Below are positions 39,825 through 52,141 of a stretch of 64,000 nucleotides of DNA, piece by piece. The number at the start of each line of letters is the position of its first letter. The stretch's first letter is position 1. The stretch covers positions 186,001 through 250,000 of the forward strand of contig NW_019029025.1 in assembly GCF_002105155.1 (NCBI RefSeq). The letters run 5' to 3'. The stretch is from Lobosporangium transversale (taxonomy: Eukaryota > Mortierellomycota > Mortierellomycetes > Mortierellales > Mortierellaceae). The notes below the pieces were generated by a model. That model searched no databases and was not told where the DNA came from. It was given only the letters and a program-made list of their open reading frames with translations. The translations under genes and the position numbers were made by a program.

Positions 39825-41864
39825 ATGAGTATAGTTCTTGCAAAGAAACGATCAGTCTTGATTCTTTGCCACTTGATGCTGCGCCTGTTGACCCGATCCA
39901 TCATTCCTACATTCAGCTCTTTTATTAAACGCCCCTACTCATTCACTTCTCCAATGTCCGAACAGACCTCAGCCACAGTTGCTGCTGTTTCTAGTACAAC
40001 CGCAACTACTTTGCCCGTTCAGCATACCGCCAATACCACATCAGATGTTACTATTCAGAAGCGGTCTAAGAAAGCTAAAAAACTGACCAAGAAAGACATT
40101 GACGAAGTACTGATGCATGATATTGTTGAGCTAAGAGGGCACAGCTACTGGGATTGGGATCCAAAGACACCACCGCCATTTCAGAATTTTGAGGAACTTG
40201 AAGTTGTCATTGGAAGTCTCGCTCAGTCGGGAGAGGGTCTGGCTCTATTGCCTGATCGTGGCAATGGTTGGGTGATAGTCGTGCCGTTTGTGATTCCTGG
40301 AGAGAAAGTTAAAGCGAGAGTGTACCGTCATAACTGGTATGTTTGTAAAATCTTGGATATTATGAATTATGATCTAAACTAGTACTGGACGTTCATTACT
40401 TAACACCTATGTATGGCTGGTTGTCTATTACAGGGGCTATTCGCACGCAGATCTTGTGGAGGTTATTGAACCCGCAGCAAACAGGATTGCAGACCAGGAT
40501 GTTTTATGTAAATACTTTAGCAAGTGTGCAGGATGTCAGTTACAGCATATTTCTTACGCAGATCAGATGAAGTTTAAACGTCAAGTGGTCGAAAATGCAT
40601 TCAAAAACTATGCAGGTACGTGGTTGGAGCATTGGCTAAGACACAGGGCCTCCAATGTTATGGTGTTCAGTGAATATACGTAATTACGTCTAACATGACA
40701 AGTTTCTCCACCGTTGTTAGCTAAATACTTTGCTGACCTTCCACCCATCGATCCCGTTTCTCAGTCCCCTATCCAATCTCAATATCGCACTAAGATTACG
40801 CCACACTTTGAAGCATTGAACCCCAAGCACCAGGCTGCAGGCATGCCGCAGCAAGTTCAGATCGGATTTTTGCGGGCTGGTACAAGGAGAATCTTGGACA
40901 TTGAGGAGTGTCCTATTGCCACTCCAATCGTCAATGAGGGCATGAAAGTTATGAGGGCCGAGGTACAAAAGTAAGGCCTATACGATAGTTATCGTGCCTT
41001 GGGGAGGATAATATGGTACTATATGGTTTATTGGTGTTAACAATAGTTATCTTATGATTTTATAGAAACATTGCTTCGTACAAAAAAGGAGCTACCATGT
41101 TGCTCCGCGAGAGCAACCCAATTATACCTGGTACCGAGTCCGACGACCCTCCAAAGACTACCAAGATTTGCATCACAAATCACAAGGATACTATCACAGA
41201 GTGGGTTGGAAAATTCCGCTTCGACTATCCCGCAGGCTCCTTCTTTCAAAACAATAACGCTATCTTACCATCACTGATTGGCTATGTCCAGCAGCAGTTG
41301 CACCTTCCCCTCTCCACCACTTCTTCAGTAACACCATCAGGGTCAAGTGCAGATCCCTCAGCAGTAACGTCTTCGCTATCTGGCCTCAACAAAGAGATCA
41401 AATACCTTGTCGATGCTTATTGTGGTTCTGGATTGTTTGGAATCACATGTCATGAAGGTTTTAAGAAAGTGCTGGGTGTTGAAATCTCAGCAGCATCAAT
41501 CTCCTGCGCCTCGAACAACCTCGTACTGAACAAACTCTCGACGGATACAACAGCATTCCATTTGGATGATGCAGACAAGATTTTTGCACATATTGATTTC
41601 CCTTCGTCAGAGACTGCGCTGATCATTGACCCTCCACGCAAGGGCTGCTCTGAAGAGTTTTTAGACCAGATGGTTGCCTTTTTGCCTGCTCGTGTTGTCT
41701 ATGTTAGCTGTAATGTTCAGACTCAGGCAAGGGATTTGCAAGGTTTGTTAGACCGTTGCGTAGCGAAGGGACTTCCAGGATATAGGGTCGAGGCTATTCG
41801 TGGGTTCGATCTATTCCCACAGACTAGACACGTTGAAGGTGTCATGACTTTGACACGTTTGTAA
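39825..41864 (+). CDS. TRM2: tRNA (uracil-5-)-methyltransferase, 4 exons
   Basis: Exons 39825-40336, 40434-40615, 40721-40970 and 41066-41864 give 580 residues. The enzyme makes 5-methyluridine at position 54 of the tRNA T-loop using S-adenosylmethionine. Visible: a TRAM domain (VIGSLAQSGEGLALLPDRG), a Cys cluster CKYFSKCAGCQLQH as in TrmA/RumA relatives, the SAM-binding DAYCGSGLFGI, DPPRKGC, the catalytic cysteine in VYVSCNVQTQ, and the base Glu in RHVEGVMTLTR near the C-terminus. The first Met opens an Arg-rich, acid-poor leader (LMLRLLTRSIIPTF), while a second Met at 39954 (MSEQTS) would give a leaderless form, so mitochondrial and nuclear/cytosolic forms are possible. It follows the TFIIIC gene by 106 bp. 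Confidence 0.95.
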
Positions 41865-41984
41865 AGGATATTTTCATTGAAACTTGAAACTTAATAAAAT
41901 AATTTTGGCTTTGCTGTTTTTATTTCAATTTTCTGCATTCTGTTGCTCTACTTCACATTACCTTTCGCACAAGCAAACTAATTG

Positions 41985-42607
41985 ATGGCTACTGAGGGAA
42001 TAAGTGACAGCACATCAGGCCCTAATGCCATTTCTGGCCAACATAAATTAAATGAAGAGGGTCAAGATGGAATAATGCACTCACCATTGCCGCCTCAGGC
42101 ACAGACACAGACCCATTCACTTGACATTCAAGGCAAAGCTTTACAGCAACAGCAACAACAACTACAACAGGACAATGGCCCAAGTAGCAACGACGCTGTC
42201 AGCCCACAGGAGCTGACACTTTATGTAAGGGCTTAAATAAGCATATTGGGCCCAGCATTGATACAACGTTTAAAATAACAATGGTGAATTTGGACTCCAT
42301 GTTCATAGGTCGAGTCGCTTTTGCAGCAGCTAAATACCAAGTTTGATGGAGTTTCTACCCAAATTTTCAGCAGAAGTAAGTATTATATACATAGCAGATA
42401 TATATTCCGTTTTTATGACTTTTCCTTTTATCTGAAAGGATCGGCGCCCACTGAACGGAGGTATCCTCTGTCCTCTGTATGCTCATTTGAATAGTGGATG
42501 AAATGTCATCAAGGATCGAAGAGTTGGAAAAATCTATCGGGGAACTCGTCCAAAACGCGGATGACGAACAAAAGGATTCTTCACCCTCCAAACCTGCACA
42601 AGAATAG
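41985..42607 (+). CDS. HSBP1: heat shock factor-binding protein 1 homologue, 3 exons
   Basis: Exons 41985-42224, 42309-42375 and 42495-42607 give 139 residues. The C-terminal 60 residues, ELTLYVESLLQQLNTKFDGV, STQIFSRMDEMSSRIEELEK and SIGELVQ, are the HSBP1 coiled coil almost position for position. In animals this small trimeric protein binds the HSF1 oligomerisation domain and dampens the heat-shock response. An N-terminal extension of about 75 residues, Gln-rich ([11 protein letters not shown]), is not part of animal HSBP1 (76 residues). The gene starts 120 bp after the TRM2 stop. Confidence 0.93.
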
Positions 42608-43846
42608 GCTGAATTAGTGAATGATGGCCTATATTCATAAGCAATAAGCGTTGCTATGTCCACAAGAGGAATGAGGCACTCCTTCAGGCTTTTAATACAT
42701 TACCCGCTTCTAATTCATCACCTACTTCTAAATAAAATATCCTCCCTTTTATCCGTTCATCTTCCCGATTATTTTCATGTTATCTATCGCTTCTTCTTGA
42801 ACCTTACTCTTTCATCATGGACCACCAGACTCCATTGTTCGATAATTTGAATGATTTTGCAGTTGTTAACAGCCTAAATTTTAGAAGGATCCGAAAAACT
42901 ATCTTCAGATTGAACATATGGTGCTTGAGCATTTAGAACAGAGAACGAATAGGAACTTTCATCTAAAGGTATGTATGGAATGAGCGGAATTTTTTTTTAA
43001 AAATAAAGAGTACCAAGTTGTGGAAGTCCCCCTGGCAATAACAGGGTTGTCATACAAATGAATAGTTTGTTTTAAGCTACATAGTGAAATAGCAACTGCC
43101 ACTTACATTCCTCATTGACCTTAGAGGCAATTGATCCACAATTTGCTCTTCTACTGTTATTTTTTATGACAATCTCACGCGCTAGACAATGATGCGTGAG
43201 AAAACACAGTGGTAAGGGCTAAACAAATAGGCGTTCCAGAATAGTATAAAAAATGACACGGAAGGGTACTAAATCATAGGTATTCATATTGTTCACCCAT
43301 CAGGAATAATGCTTTTATTGATAGCTGTTCGCACGGAGAATGAAGGTTATATTGTTGGGTTCCGAAGTTGAACGTACAAAAAATTGATAAGGGAATTTAA
43401 AAAAACACACTTTGGAGGGGGTTTTCCTTGCGCCAAAGGACAATCATAGACGATTGTTATTCATGTTTCCTAGTTTTACGCGTCTTGGAGCGAAAATTTT
43501 TGTCGCTCTACAGTTCGTAGATACACAGTTGCAAACCACACACAAAAAGATCTGTCATAGCAAAGCGAATAATCTATCCAATAGACATAAAAGAAGTTCT
43601 CTGGGGTGTATTTCATGTAATCAAGTGCGGAAAATGGATCCTATGGTAGAGCAGTTTGCGGAAATACATTAAGGGGAAATGGAAGGAAATACTAAAGTCG
43701 TTATTTATTTATTCTTATTTATTTATTCTTATTCTTATTCTTATTCTTATTCTTAAAGTGAAGTTTTCTAGTGGACAGTAGGATTCTCATCGTTACACGC
43801 GACCTCTTTTTTTCTTTCACCACTACTATACCAACACATAATACTA
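42608..43846. other. intergenic, no gene supported
   Basis: An ATG at 42817 opens a short frame (MDHQTPLFDNL) and another frame shows KDPKNYLQIEHMVLEHLEQ, but the only intron that would join them is about 23 bp, too short to trust. The frame at 43412-43672 has no domain signal. The interval ends in the ttattc microsatellite. Confidence 0.45.
43701..43755. repeat. ttatt/ttattc microsatellite
   Basis: Tandem ttatt and ttattc units lie about 90 bp upstream of the COG4 start codon. Confidence 0.85.
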
Positions 43847-46021
43847 ATGGTGCAGGACAAATCATCAGTAATGTCTAGAGAACCTGAAGAGGCCAAAGAT
43901 GAAGCGAGCAAGGAGCCCAAACAACAATTCCACAATCCAAGCTTGGACTTTATTAAATCTCTCACTAATTTAACAGACATCCAGGAATGCCTGCGACAAC
44001 TCGAGTTGGAAGAGATCCAGGTCGATGCAGATCTAGATGAGCTATTAGCAGAACGCGAAAAGTTGGAGGGAAGTCTCGACAAACTAGAAGTTCTTGAGTA
44101 GGTGCAGCAGCCCACTTCCCTCTCCAAAAGGATGCTTTCCCTGCTATTATTTATTTTGCGATTGCTTCCCTTACATCGTAACTGTTTCTGTTGCAGGCCA
44201 CAGCTAGGAAGTCTTCAGCACGAATCAAAGGCATTAGTCAAGGTTATTAGTGACACCTCTAATTTGGCCGAGAGCATTAGTGTCAAAGTTCGTCAATTAG
44301 ATCTTGAACAATCGCGCGTTCAGATGACTATCAAGCATGTTGAGGATATACAAGAACTCAAGTTCTGTATTTCAGGAATCCAGCGGGCAATGGAGCAACT
44401 AGATCATGAGGACGCGGCTAGATATATGCAAAAAGCTTTGAAATTTGATAAAAGTATACTTGAGGGCTCGTTTGCGGAGATCTCTGTCGTGAGTAATATT
44501 TTCTTTTTTTTTCTTTTAAATTTTTTTTTTTTTTTTTTTTTTTTACATTGTACATTTTAACGCCTCTTATATTTTTTTTCTTTCCTTATGCTAGCCATCT
44601 GCGTCAAATCCCGAATATCCAACAGTTATCTTATCGAACGCTAAGGCGAGATTGTTGGAGATCATATCAACAGAGTTTGAAAATGCAGTTCAAAGACAAT
44701 CAGCAGAAGATATTACCCGGTATTTTAAATTATTCCCATTATTAGGGGAAGAACAAGTTGGCTTAGATAAATACTCCAAATTTGTATGCGCTATCGTTGC
44801 CGGAAAGGCGCAGGCTTCTCTGGTTGAGCCACGTAGGGACCTTTTCAGGATAATCGCAATGGAGCAGGGTTTCTCAGAATTAAGCAAAGGTGTTAATGTG
44901 AATGCCATTTATAATGTGCTATCAAATCTTATCTAGCCAAGTCACCGACATTCTACGCTGATGCTTTGGTCAGGCTGTTCGAATCTGTTGCTATTATCAT
45001 CGATCAACACCAGCCTGTGGTTGAAAAGTATTATGGTCCTGGAAAAATGCTTCGCGTGATTCAGAGGTTACAGGAAGAGAGCGATCTTCGAAGTCGAAAA
45101 ATTTTGGAGGCTTTTGAGGAGGAACGTGAAGTTAATAGAAAGGTAAAATCAGGCGATTGCCGTAAAGGCACCAGTTTTTTCCTTTTGACTTTTTGCATTA
45201 AGGTTAAATATGCATTAATCCAACAGGAACTTTTGTTTTCATTAATAGGTTACGGAGATTAAATCGTTCAGGGATCCCAAGAAAACCCTAGTTTCATCAA
45301 TAGGACCTATTCGAAGCCTTACACCTCAGCCTGGGATGTCCAGCCCACATCTGACATCTGTTCCTGATATCATCGATCCGCGAGAACTTGACATCAATTT
45401 GAATGAGATGGTGTTGATCTCTCAACGTGCAAGCCTCTACAATCGATTTTTGGAGTCTAGAGCGAAGGTAGGAAGTCTGCACTGGAGGTCATCAATTATG
45501 GTGGACATACTAATTCTGAAATCTGTTATTGCATTCGGTCCTTACTTTAGTCGGAAGTGGAGCATTTGGAGAATGAACATCAGATGAAAGATACTGTTGT
45601 TGAGAAGCCCAAGAATCTCTATAACGATTCAGGTTTGCTCCGCACAAGCGGTTTGTCTCGTAAAGTCGAGGAGATAGTAGACCACTATCTAGCGATTGAA
45701 GAGTTCTTTTTGCGTCGCAGCGTTGACAAGGCGATGAAAATTGATGAGTATACTGATTACAGTAGCAAAACCTCAAGTTGCGTGGATGATGTATTTTATA
45801 TACTAAAGAAAACTATTTCGCGAGCAGTCCATACATCAAATATAGACTGCTTAGCAGCAATGATCAACTTTATAAAAAACACATTGGAAATGGACTACAT
45901 GTCAGTCTTCCAAAAGAATATGGGGAACGCATTCACGAATGGAGATACCAAAGAAGCACGGTTTCAATATATGGTACGGACCAGTAGATCCTATTTATGA
46001 CAAGATCAATTGATCTTTTTC

Positions 46022-46070
<49 letters not shown>

Positions 46071-47030
46071 CTCATCTTTATACATTACTTTGTCACCCAG
46101 CTTCTGCTTAATAACATTAGTGTCAGTATAGAGTATCTGGAGAGGCTGACTGTAGAGATTGAACAAGAGTCTCTATCAACTATTGCATCTTTATCGGAAA
46201 ATGCGCTGGCGAAAGCAAAGGCAGTTCTATCAGGATTGACTGCATCCTCTAGTAAATTTAAGAAGATTTTAAACCAAGGGATCGAGGAACTGTTTGAACG
46301 GACGTTACGGCCGCGGCTTAGACCATTACTACTGGACTCATATAGAGAAATCAAGTATGTAGTGACGGATGAAGAGTATGCAGAGCAAGAGGCACTCAAT
46401 AGCTTTGTGCATCGTTTCATGTCGGGCTTTGACGCTCTTATCGAACCGTTTAAGGTAAAACTCGGTTTGAGCTGACAACCTTCATTCATTATAGTGATTG
46501 CAGCGATGGTCGTAAGAATAAAAAACTAATATTTATCCCCTTATATTTTGCTCTTAAAATGTAGTTCGCTTTAACAGAAGACAACTATAATCAAGTGATT
46601 GTGAATGCCGTGATCATTTTAACCAAGACATGGGAGAAAATTATTTTTCAGAAAAAGTTCAACAAAATGGGTGCTATTCGTTTTGATAAAGATCTCCGAG
46701 CAGTTGGTTTCTATCTAGTATCACTGACGACCTTCCCAGTCAGAGAAAAATTGACGCGACTCAATCAAATGGCAATGCTACTGGACTTGGAAGCGCTGGA
46801 AGACCTGTATGAGATATGGGGCAGCAACTCGGAGACGATCACTTGGCGTCTCACAGACGCTGAAGTCCGCCGTGTTTTGAGCTCTAGGTAAGGCCTTTGT
46901 TCTTCTTCTCTTTGCCTGTGCCTGACTATGCATGCAATGGTTGGCTCTTGCAACATGCCTTTATCTAATAGGTGTGTGTTATATCTAAATTAGGATCGAT
47001 TTTCAACCAGAAGACATTGCACGGCTGTAG
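43847..47030 (+). CDS. COG4: conserved oligomeric Golgi complex subunit 4, 9 exons
   Basis: Exons 43847-44097, 44197-44488, 44595-44889, 44937-45142, 45249-45467, 45551-45973, 46101-46454, 46565-46887 and 46994-47030 give 799 residues. COG4 belongs to lobe A of the COG tether for retrograde vesicles at the Golgi. Visible: an N-terminal coiled coil (ECLRQLELEEIQVDADLDEL), the family signature KYSKFVCAIVAGKAQASL, SPTFYADALVRLFE, HQPVVEKYYGPGKMLRVIQR, SSCVDDVFYILKKTISRA, a C-terminal RFDKDLRAVGFYLVSLTTF and the end WRLTDAEVRRVLSSRIDFQPEDIARL, all as in animal COG4. The 47-bp intron at 44890-44936 is needed: reading through it hits a stop. Intron 6 contains a T-tract directly followed by an A-tract (46024-46069). 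Confidence 0.95.
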
Positions 47031-47149
47031 CACAACAAGGTTTCAATAAAGTGAACGGTCACATTCTTCTTCCATGCCCTTTTACAGCACTGTCCGTGCA
47101 TTTCAATAATTATTGCGCTCATTTCACTTGTTACCATCATACGAACAAC

Positions 47150-48939
47150 ATGAACAAAATAAACCATGACCAATTACTTTCATTGGAGCATCCATTTGTC
47201 AAGGTTAGATAGGGACTATAATTGTGAATTAGACAATCTATATAGGCCTTATAAAAAAGCTACTTTGCTAACCTGTAGCTATTATATTTTAAACCTCCAG
47301 ATACCGGTTGAGAAGTTTCGATCGTCGCTCAGGACGTCGCAGAAACATATCGAAAAAGAAATTGCAATGTTGACAGATAAGGTCACTGAAATATCCAAGA
47401 AATCCGTACAAGGTAGCATGGATCCTAAGCAGGTCGAAGCTGCTTTGGAAGCCATCGTCACACGCCTTAGTACACTCAAGCGCAAGGTATATCAAAACAG
47501 TCTTTTTTTTTTGTTGTCGTTATTGTTATTATAATGCGCCTTCAACCTTAACAATTTCCGACTAATTTGCTTAAATATTTGTGTGGTACTAGTTAAAGGA
47601 TACACGTGCGGACGAAGCCCTATATTCACAGCGTACAAAAGTACGACTACAGCATCTTCAAGAGTTTACGTCCATTAGTACATTGGACTCCGACGATTTC
47701 GCGCGATGGAGCAGGACCCGCCTGAACCGTATTGTGATCGACTATATGTTACGAGACGGTTTTAGAGAGACAGCTGCTTTGTTGGCTAAAAATGAGCATA
47801 TTGAGGTAATACAGTTGCACAAACGACCAGGTTTACCTTTATTGCATTGGATTATCTGTTATATATCAACTAACTCCTTTTTTTTTTATGGACTTCTAGG
47901 ATCTAGTGGATATAGAACTGTTTACACAGTCGACCAAAGTCGAGCAGGCTTTGATGCGACAGAGTTGTACAGAATGTTTACAGTGGTGCAAAGAGAACAA
48001 CTCAAACTTGAAAAAGCTGAAGGTATATCTGAAGGCGACGCACACATAACCTTCTTGAAGAAAACATAATGCTGACAGTACAGGCCTCGATAATGTAAAA
48101 TATCTAGAGCACGCTGGAATTCAGTCTACGTGAGCAGGAATTCATTGAGCTTGTGAGAGAGCGTCGACCACAGGAAGCGATTGCGTATGCCAAAAAGTAC
48201 CTTACACCATGGCAGGAAACGCATATGAAGGAAATCAGTCATGTTATGGGCTTGCTCGCTTTTCAACCTGATACTAAGTGTTTTCCATACAAGGTATCAA
48301 GATGATTCCCTTACGCTATCAACTGTAACAGCCAGTTGTATTGTTCATTTAGTTGCTCACACATACTTGGTTTTTTGTTCGATGTCTTAGCGATTGTACG
48401 ACAAAGCTCGATGGAATGATCTGATTGCCCAATTTCGTTCTAATAGTTTTGCTCTCCAGTTCTTCACTCCGGAGCCGCTCTTAAATGTGACATTGCAGGC
48501 CGGCCTAACCGCACTCAAGACGATGATGTGTTATCAACATGAACATAGAAACATCAATTGCCCTGTGTGCGATCCTGAGACACTGGGTGCACTAGCAGTA
48601 GATTTGCCCATGAGCCAGCATCTCAATTCATCTATTGTATGTCGACTTAGTGGACAAATCATGAATGAAGATAACCTGCCAATGGCGCTCCCCAATGGAT
48701 ATGTCTATTCCTACAACGTAAGGTCTTTTGTCTTGGTACTTATTTAGGCTATGGAGTATTTGGTTATTGATCATGTGGATTGTTCTGAAACCCATTTCTT
48801 TGTTACTTTGCACAACCTTATTTTTTTTTTTTGACAGGCGTTGACTGAGATGGCTAGTTTGAACAATGGCAAAATCACCTGCCCGCGAACAGGCGCTGTC
48901 TTTGATATCTCTCAAATGAAGAAAGTGTTTATTTCATAG
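47150..48939 (+). CDS. GID9: GID/CTLH ubiquitin-ligase subunit Gid9/Fyv10/MAEA, 7 exons
   Basis: Exons 47150-47203, 47301-47486, 47593-47805, 47900-48022, 48108-48293, 48391-48717 and 48838-48939 give 396 residues, the same length as human MAEA. It forms the RING-type heterodimer of the GID complex, which in yeast degrades gluconeogenic enzymes when glucose returns. Visible: an N-terminal EHPFVKIPVEKFRSSLRTSQ helix, LisH (RNIVIDYMLRDG-like, about residues 115-145), CTLH (DLVDIELF..TLEFSLREQEFIELV), a CRA region (MGLLAFQP, YDKARWNDLIAQFR, LQAGLTALKT) and a C-terminal degenerate RING, CRLSGQIMNEDNLPMALPNG followed by KITCPRTGAVF. It starts 119 bp after the COG4 stop. Confidence 0.96.
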
Positions 48940-49163
48940 TCGTAGACTTTCTTGGATTAGAAAGACTAGGAAGACTAGGAAGATTAACGATTATAAAAAA
49001 AAAAAAGAATTTAGTGACTGTCACCTGTCCCAGACTATGGAAGAATTTTTCTTGCATGCTGCTTTTGCATTCCTCTTTCTTCCTCACCTGTTAACATTCC
49101 CCTGGATCATCGCAACGCATTTCTTGCGCTCAGTGGACTTCAAAGAGCAAGCCTCGAAACATC

Positions 49164-51429
49164 ATGTTGTCACCATCTGATCCTTCTCTCTCTCCATCCG
49201 ATCGTGTTGATCATGTCGCTTCACTTGCTGATGCACCTTCCATCGCCTCTGTCCTTGAATCTACCGATCCTGCAGTCAGAGCCTTTCTTCAAGTTGCTGT
49301 AGCCCATCAGCAAGCTACAGAGGCAGCAGCAGCAGGTGTATCCGCACCTTCAACTGTACCTGTTGACTTTACGAAAGCCAATGAGATCAAGCTACCTCTT
49401 TCTGAGCTTGCTTCAGTATCGGAGGTGACAGCTATGGCATCTGAATCGACCCCAACGACAATACATGTAGATATGAGCTCGCTCCCGCACACTGTACCCG
49501 AAGAAATTCTCCAAAGTCTGATTCCAACCGTAACATCCACGCCTCTTGTTTCCGTTGCAGAACAGGCGGCAGATCAAATCCTGGCTACTGCTTCATTACC
49601 TACTTCCACTCTTGTCTCGACTGCCGCCTTGACCTCATTGCCCATTACAGCGTCGAATGCAGCTCACACTTCTATTATAACACCAGCAGTGACGTCAACG
49701 CCCAATTCTATTATTGCTACATCAACGACTTTCACCACATCAACAGTCACCACCGCGCCAGTGTCACCATCAGCGGTTACCACGCCTCTGCTTACTCCTA
49801 CTAGTACAGTGGCAGTAAAAATTGGCACACCAGCTAGTACTACATCGACAGCCAGCTCTTCTACACCAGCGGTAGCAACCAGTCGTCCGTTTGTCTCCAC
49901 TAAGCGCTTCAATCCGGACGATATTTTCTGCTTGGGTTGCTGTCGTAATCTATCTGTAGATCATTATACTTGTCCGAACACTAATCGCGTCTTCAAGTCA
50001 TGTAACGCTTGTCGTCAGAAGTCCAGAATTAACTCCAAAAAAGTCACTAAACCTGCAACAATGCCTACAAAGCCTACTATTTCTATGGAAGAGTTTGGTA
50101 CAAAGTTAAGGGAACTTGAGGCGTCTCAGGAAGAAACTAGTCTGGATGTCATGGTTCGTTTGGAAGGTTCTGTGGAAATGGACCCGGAGACACTCAAGGC
50201 TCGTGGGGCGCAGATTGCTGCGCAGGTCTATGAATCCACTGGATACTGGTTCTCGTAGGAATAATCGATTTTGCTGTTAATGACGGGAATTTACTCATTT
50301 GTATTATTATGAAAACTAGAGATGATTTTTATAACATGGTTGTTTAATTTCTTGTTGCAATATTGGACCCATTAGGCACTCGAGGACTAATGACGAGACA
50401 CAGTCTAAAACAAGACTCAAAATATACGGCTGCTCACAACGCGAAGATCGACGTGCACCCCCTGCGCTTAAAACACAGAGTAGGAAGCGTAATCGTCCAT
50501 CAACAAAATCATATTTTCCTTGCAAGGGTAATCTGACCATGACATTTTATCATAACATGAACCATGTCCGAGTCGTCTATGGACATAAGAGACATGCCAA
50601 ATATGACAATCGAAAATGCCCAGATCATGTTCGTGCGTTCGTTAAGGAGAATTTAAGTTTGCCGCCACGCCAGCTTTTTGACACTTTATTGGAAGCTAAT
50701 CCAGGTCTGGGTATTACACAGGCTCAAATACGATATTGGAGTCATTACTACAAAAAGAACATGGATCAAGATGGTAGTTCAGGCGAAAGTAAGAATAAGG
50801 CTAGCAGTGCTATTGTTGGTGAAGCTGTAGCTACACCAGATGCATCGATGACGAATGGTTCATGCCTTGGAGAAAGCACGGAACAGAATACTGCAAGTCA
50901 CATAACTGGACTTATTGAGCCAACGAGTCAAGACCAGTTGCTCCAACAGCAAGCAGATGAGGAACGAAATCGAAATGAACAAGTTCATCAAATTCTCTTG
51001 GCTTCTGATGTCGCTGCATTGCAATCATTGGCACAATCACACCATGTGGGTGCAAGTCTAGTTGGAGCTGATGGCTCTATTGCTATTTCAGTGCCAATGA
51101 CTGACTTGGACACATCCCCTTTGACTTCAAGTATTGTGCAGAGAGTATTAAGCGAGAATGGAAAGGGATTACTAGATCTGCAAGCTAGTCTTCGCGCTGT
51201 ATCTGAAGCGACGGCAGCAGCTACGGCGGCAGCATCAGGGTTACAGGCCAGTCTTCGTGCTGTATCTCAAGCAGCATCAGCAGCTACAACATCAGCGTCT
51301 GCCATAAATGATGTAGAAGGAGATGCAGTTGTACAGCAAGTGAGAGCATTCATGAAAGAAAATGATCAACAGCAACAACGGCTTTTGGAACAGCAACAGC
51401 AACAGGAAATGAAGGAGGAACAGTTGTAA
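49164..51429 (+). CDS. unrecognised Cys/His-rich, possibly DNA-binding protein, 2 exons
   Basis: Two long frames, 49164-50254 and 50376-51429, join in phase (TC|gtagga, attag|G) to 714 residues. Order: a Ser/Thr/Ala/Val-rich, probably disordered first 245 residues; a CxxC..C..C..C zinc-ribbon-like module (FCLGCCRNLS..YTCPNTNRVFKSCNAC, about 250-285); a second module after the intron with YGCSQREDRRAPP, YFPCKGNLTMTFYHNMNH and GHKRH, a C-C-H-H spacing reminiscent of WRKY-GCM1/FLYWCH fingers of MULE-type transposases; a helical segment (VKENLSLPPRQLFDTLLEAN, ITQAQIRYWSHYYKK) like a helix-turn-helix; and a C-terminal coil with two near repeats of LQASLRAVS plus Ala-rich runs and a Gln-rich end. 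Family unknown to me. It could be a domesticated transposase-derived factor. Confidence 0.72.
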
Positions 51430-52141
51430 AATAAATATTAGGCATAAAAACTGAGTTATATATTGTCATTTATCGATTATTTATAGTATTTGTAACATTA
51501 ATATCTGTTTGGATAGACCTGCATCACTACGATGTTCTCTCATAGTTTATAGATTATTGGAAATATCAAGCAACGCGCATTGCTTTTTGTTTGTTGTCAA
51601 TTACAAATATGAAAATGTGTCTAGATATTTTTTAAATGAAGAGAGCACAATGGAAAAGATATGCATTGGTGCTCACAGGTCGATCGGAAGCACATGAAAA
51701 TGAACGGATAAAATCGTCTGCATATTGAGAAATCCTCTGCATCTCGATACAAATATATCGATTATCCACCAATTGGACAAAGCAACCATGCCTAATTCCT
51801 TAGACACTCAAGGCAAAGTTTGTGTCCCATCTGTACGCCTTTATCTGCGCTGTTTAATAACATTATTGGACAGGAGCGGACAAAAAAATATTGCTCAAAT
51901 CCTTGGTCGTTTCGAGCTAAGCTGTTTTTGGTATACAGCATGTGTTAAGACACATAGACGCCATGCCTTCTTTCTATTTGTTCATTACATACTTGATCCA
52001 TATCATCGAAGACGAGGGGCGAAGAAGAGCAGCCCCAAGGGCGACTGCAGTTTGCATTTATAATATGAAGTCTCTCATCTGCTCATTCTTCATCTCATTT
52101 GTGTTTTTTTTTTAGAATTGTGCAATCGCGTTCAAACAAGA
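51430..52141. other. intergenic, no gene seen
   Basis: Short AT-rich frames (51509-51697, 51725-52063) overlap the promoter of monooxygenase B and show no domain or codon signal. Confidence 0.5.

Noticed and set aside
42817-42968. Gene-like start MDHQTPLF with a downstream coil-like segment
   Set aside because: Joining the two needs an intron of about 23 bp, and no continuation was found before 43.4 kb.
44890-44936. Apparent frameshift and stop in COG4
   Set aside because: Explained by a 47-bp intron with good GT and AG ends that restores SELSKAKSPTFYADA.
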